A DNA stretch of 24,401 nt from JBNJEA01 sp051745395 (GTDB taxonomy: Bacteria; Desulfobacterota; Desulfobacteria; Desulfobacterales; Desulfosalsimonadaceae). Position 1 is the first letter of the stretch. Every line of letters begins with the position of its first letter. The stretch lies in NCBI GenBank assembly GCA_051745395.1, contig JBNJEA010000038.1, positions 1-24,401 on the forward strand, read 5' to 3'. Under the pieces are notes generated by a model. That model had not been told where the DNA came from. It saw only the letters and a list, made by a program, of their open reading frames with translations, and did not search any database. Shown here one piece after another: positions 23,587-24,401 of this stretch. A program made the translations under genes and the position numbers.

Positions 23587-24401
23587 TTGACGGCACACAA
23601 CCCAAACGGGCTTATCGACACCCGCAATCGCCCGATCAATTACCTGCGCATATCGATTACCGACCGGTGCAACCTGCAATGCCTGTACTGCTCGCCCCGG
23701 CGGCCGTTTCGGCACCTGGCGCACCGGGCGATTCTGCGCTACGAAGAAATCCTGCAAATCGCCGAAGCCGGGGTCAAGCTCGGCATTACCAAGATCCGGG
23801 TCACCGGCGGCGAGCCGTTTGTCCGCAAAAACACCATCGGTTTTCTGGCGCAGCTCGCGGGCCTGCCCGGGCTGCAGGAACTGACGCTGACCACCAACGG
23901 CGTGCTGCTGGCCCCACACCTCGACGAACTTTCCGACATGGGGGTCCGGCGCTTAAACATCAGCCTCGATACCCTGGATGCGGAAAAATATAAAAAAATC
24001 ACCGGCCGCAATGCTTTCGGCCGGGTCTGGGACGCCATTGAATCGGCCCTGGCCAAGGGGTTTTTCCCCATCAAAATCAACGTTGTGGCCTTAGCCGGCA
24101 TCAACGCCGGGGAACTGGCCGATCTTGCGGCCCTGACCCGGACCTATCCCTTTCACGTCCGGTTTATCGAGCAGATGCCCTTCGGGGGGGTCAAGACCCA
24201 AAAAACGCCGCCTCTGCTGGAGCCGGAAATCCGGGCCCGCATCGCCGCCCTCGGCGATCTGCACCCCGTGGACCGGGACAAAAACGACGGGCCGGCCCGG
24301 CGGTACCGGCTGGCCGGGGCCCCCGGCGAAATCGGGTTTATCAGCGCGGTATCCCATCATTTCTGCAATGAATGCAACCGCCTCCGGCTGACCGCCGACG
24401 G
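23587..24401 (+). CDS. moaA: GTP 3',8-cyclase (molybdenum cofactor biosynthesis), cut by the right edge
   Basis: A partial radical-SAM enzyme, the first step of molybdenum cofactor synthesis, converting GTP to 3',8-cyclo-7,8-dihydro-GTP. The first iron-sulfur motif is TDRCNLQCLYC with Cys28, Cys32 and Cys35; it is followed by RVTGGEPFVRKN and the substrate-side RLNISLDTLD. The start of the second cluster is visible as FCNECNRLRLTADG with Cys260 and Cys263; the remaining Cys and the C-terminal GG lie beyond the edge. The start is a TTG at 23587 preceded by GAGG at 8-base spacing; there is no nearby ATG. It follows gpgS by 16 bp and is probably co-transcribed, though no functional tie is known. 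Confidence 0.93.
   Translation, partial: MTAHNPNGLIDTRNRPINYLRISITDRCNLQCLYCSPRRPFRHLAHRAILRYEEILQIAEAGVKLGITKIRVTGGEPFVRKNTIGFLAQLAGLPGLQELTLTTNGVLLAPHLDELSDMGVRRLNISLDTLDAEKYKKITGRNAFGRVWDAIESALAKGFFPIKINVVALAGINAGELADLAALTRTYPFHVRFIEQMPFGGVKTQKTPPLLEPEIRARIAALGDLHPVDRDKNDGPARRYRLAGAPGEIGFISAVSHHFCNECNRLRLTAD

Noticed and set aside
23161..23919. 252-aa open frame on the minus strand
   Set aside because: It is antisense to gpgS and moaA and low in complexity (Gly, Arg, Pro rich). Both genes on the other strand are well supported.

Overview
This 24.4-kb window looks like a chromosomal segment from a Gram-negative deltaproteobacterium, probably a sulfate-reducer-type Desulfobacterota. That assignment is an inference from the gene repertoire (PrtD-type secretion genes beside a surface-polysaccharide locus, a GpgS homologue, GC-rich coding DNA with AT-rich gaps). 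No rRNA, tRNA or other taxonomic marker is present. A divergent intergenic region at about 21.06-21.41 kb splits the window in two.

Left of it, everything from about 21.06 kb down to the left edge is on the minus strand. In transcription order there are two small proteins of unknown function, then a type I secretion set (ABC transporter, TolC-type outer-membrane channel, a second ABC transporter, HlyD-type adaptor) and a 75-aa unknown protein. The dTDP-rhamnose genes rfbD, rfbC and rfbA follow (rfbB is absent). The rest is a Wzx/Wzy-type polysaccharide locus: flippase, two sulfotransferases, a Wzy/WaaL-type membrane protein, two family-2 glycosyltransferases of rhamnosyltransferase type, a UDP-sulfoquinovose synthase, a family-4 glycosyltransferase, a third sulfotransferase, an initiating phosphoglycosyl transferase, and the start of a Wzz-type chain-length/co-polymerase protein cut by the window edge. 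Read together, this predicts a rhamnose-containing surface glycan carrying two kinds of sulfur: a sulfonate sugar (sulfoquinovose) and sulfate esters. I consider this the most interesting system in the window.

Right of the divide, three plus-strand genes follow a recognisable promoter: an M20/M42-fold metallohydrolase-like protein whose usual Glu-Glu catalytic motif appears replaced, gpgS (glucosyl-3-phosphoglycerate synthase, overlapping the previous gene by 11 bp), and moaA (molybdenum cofactor synthesis), cut by the right edge.

Non-coding features of note are an array of 7-bp repeats at the rfbD/rfbC junction, a perfect 10-bp inverted repeat just upstream of rfbD that contains its ribosome-binding region, and an imperfect intergenic palindrome plus a 13-bp tandem repeat upstream of the UDP-sulfoquinovose synthase gene. 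I saw no tRNA, rRNA, CRISPR array, insertion sequence or prophage gene.
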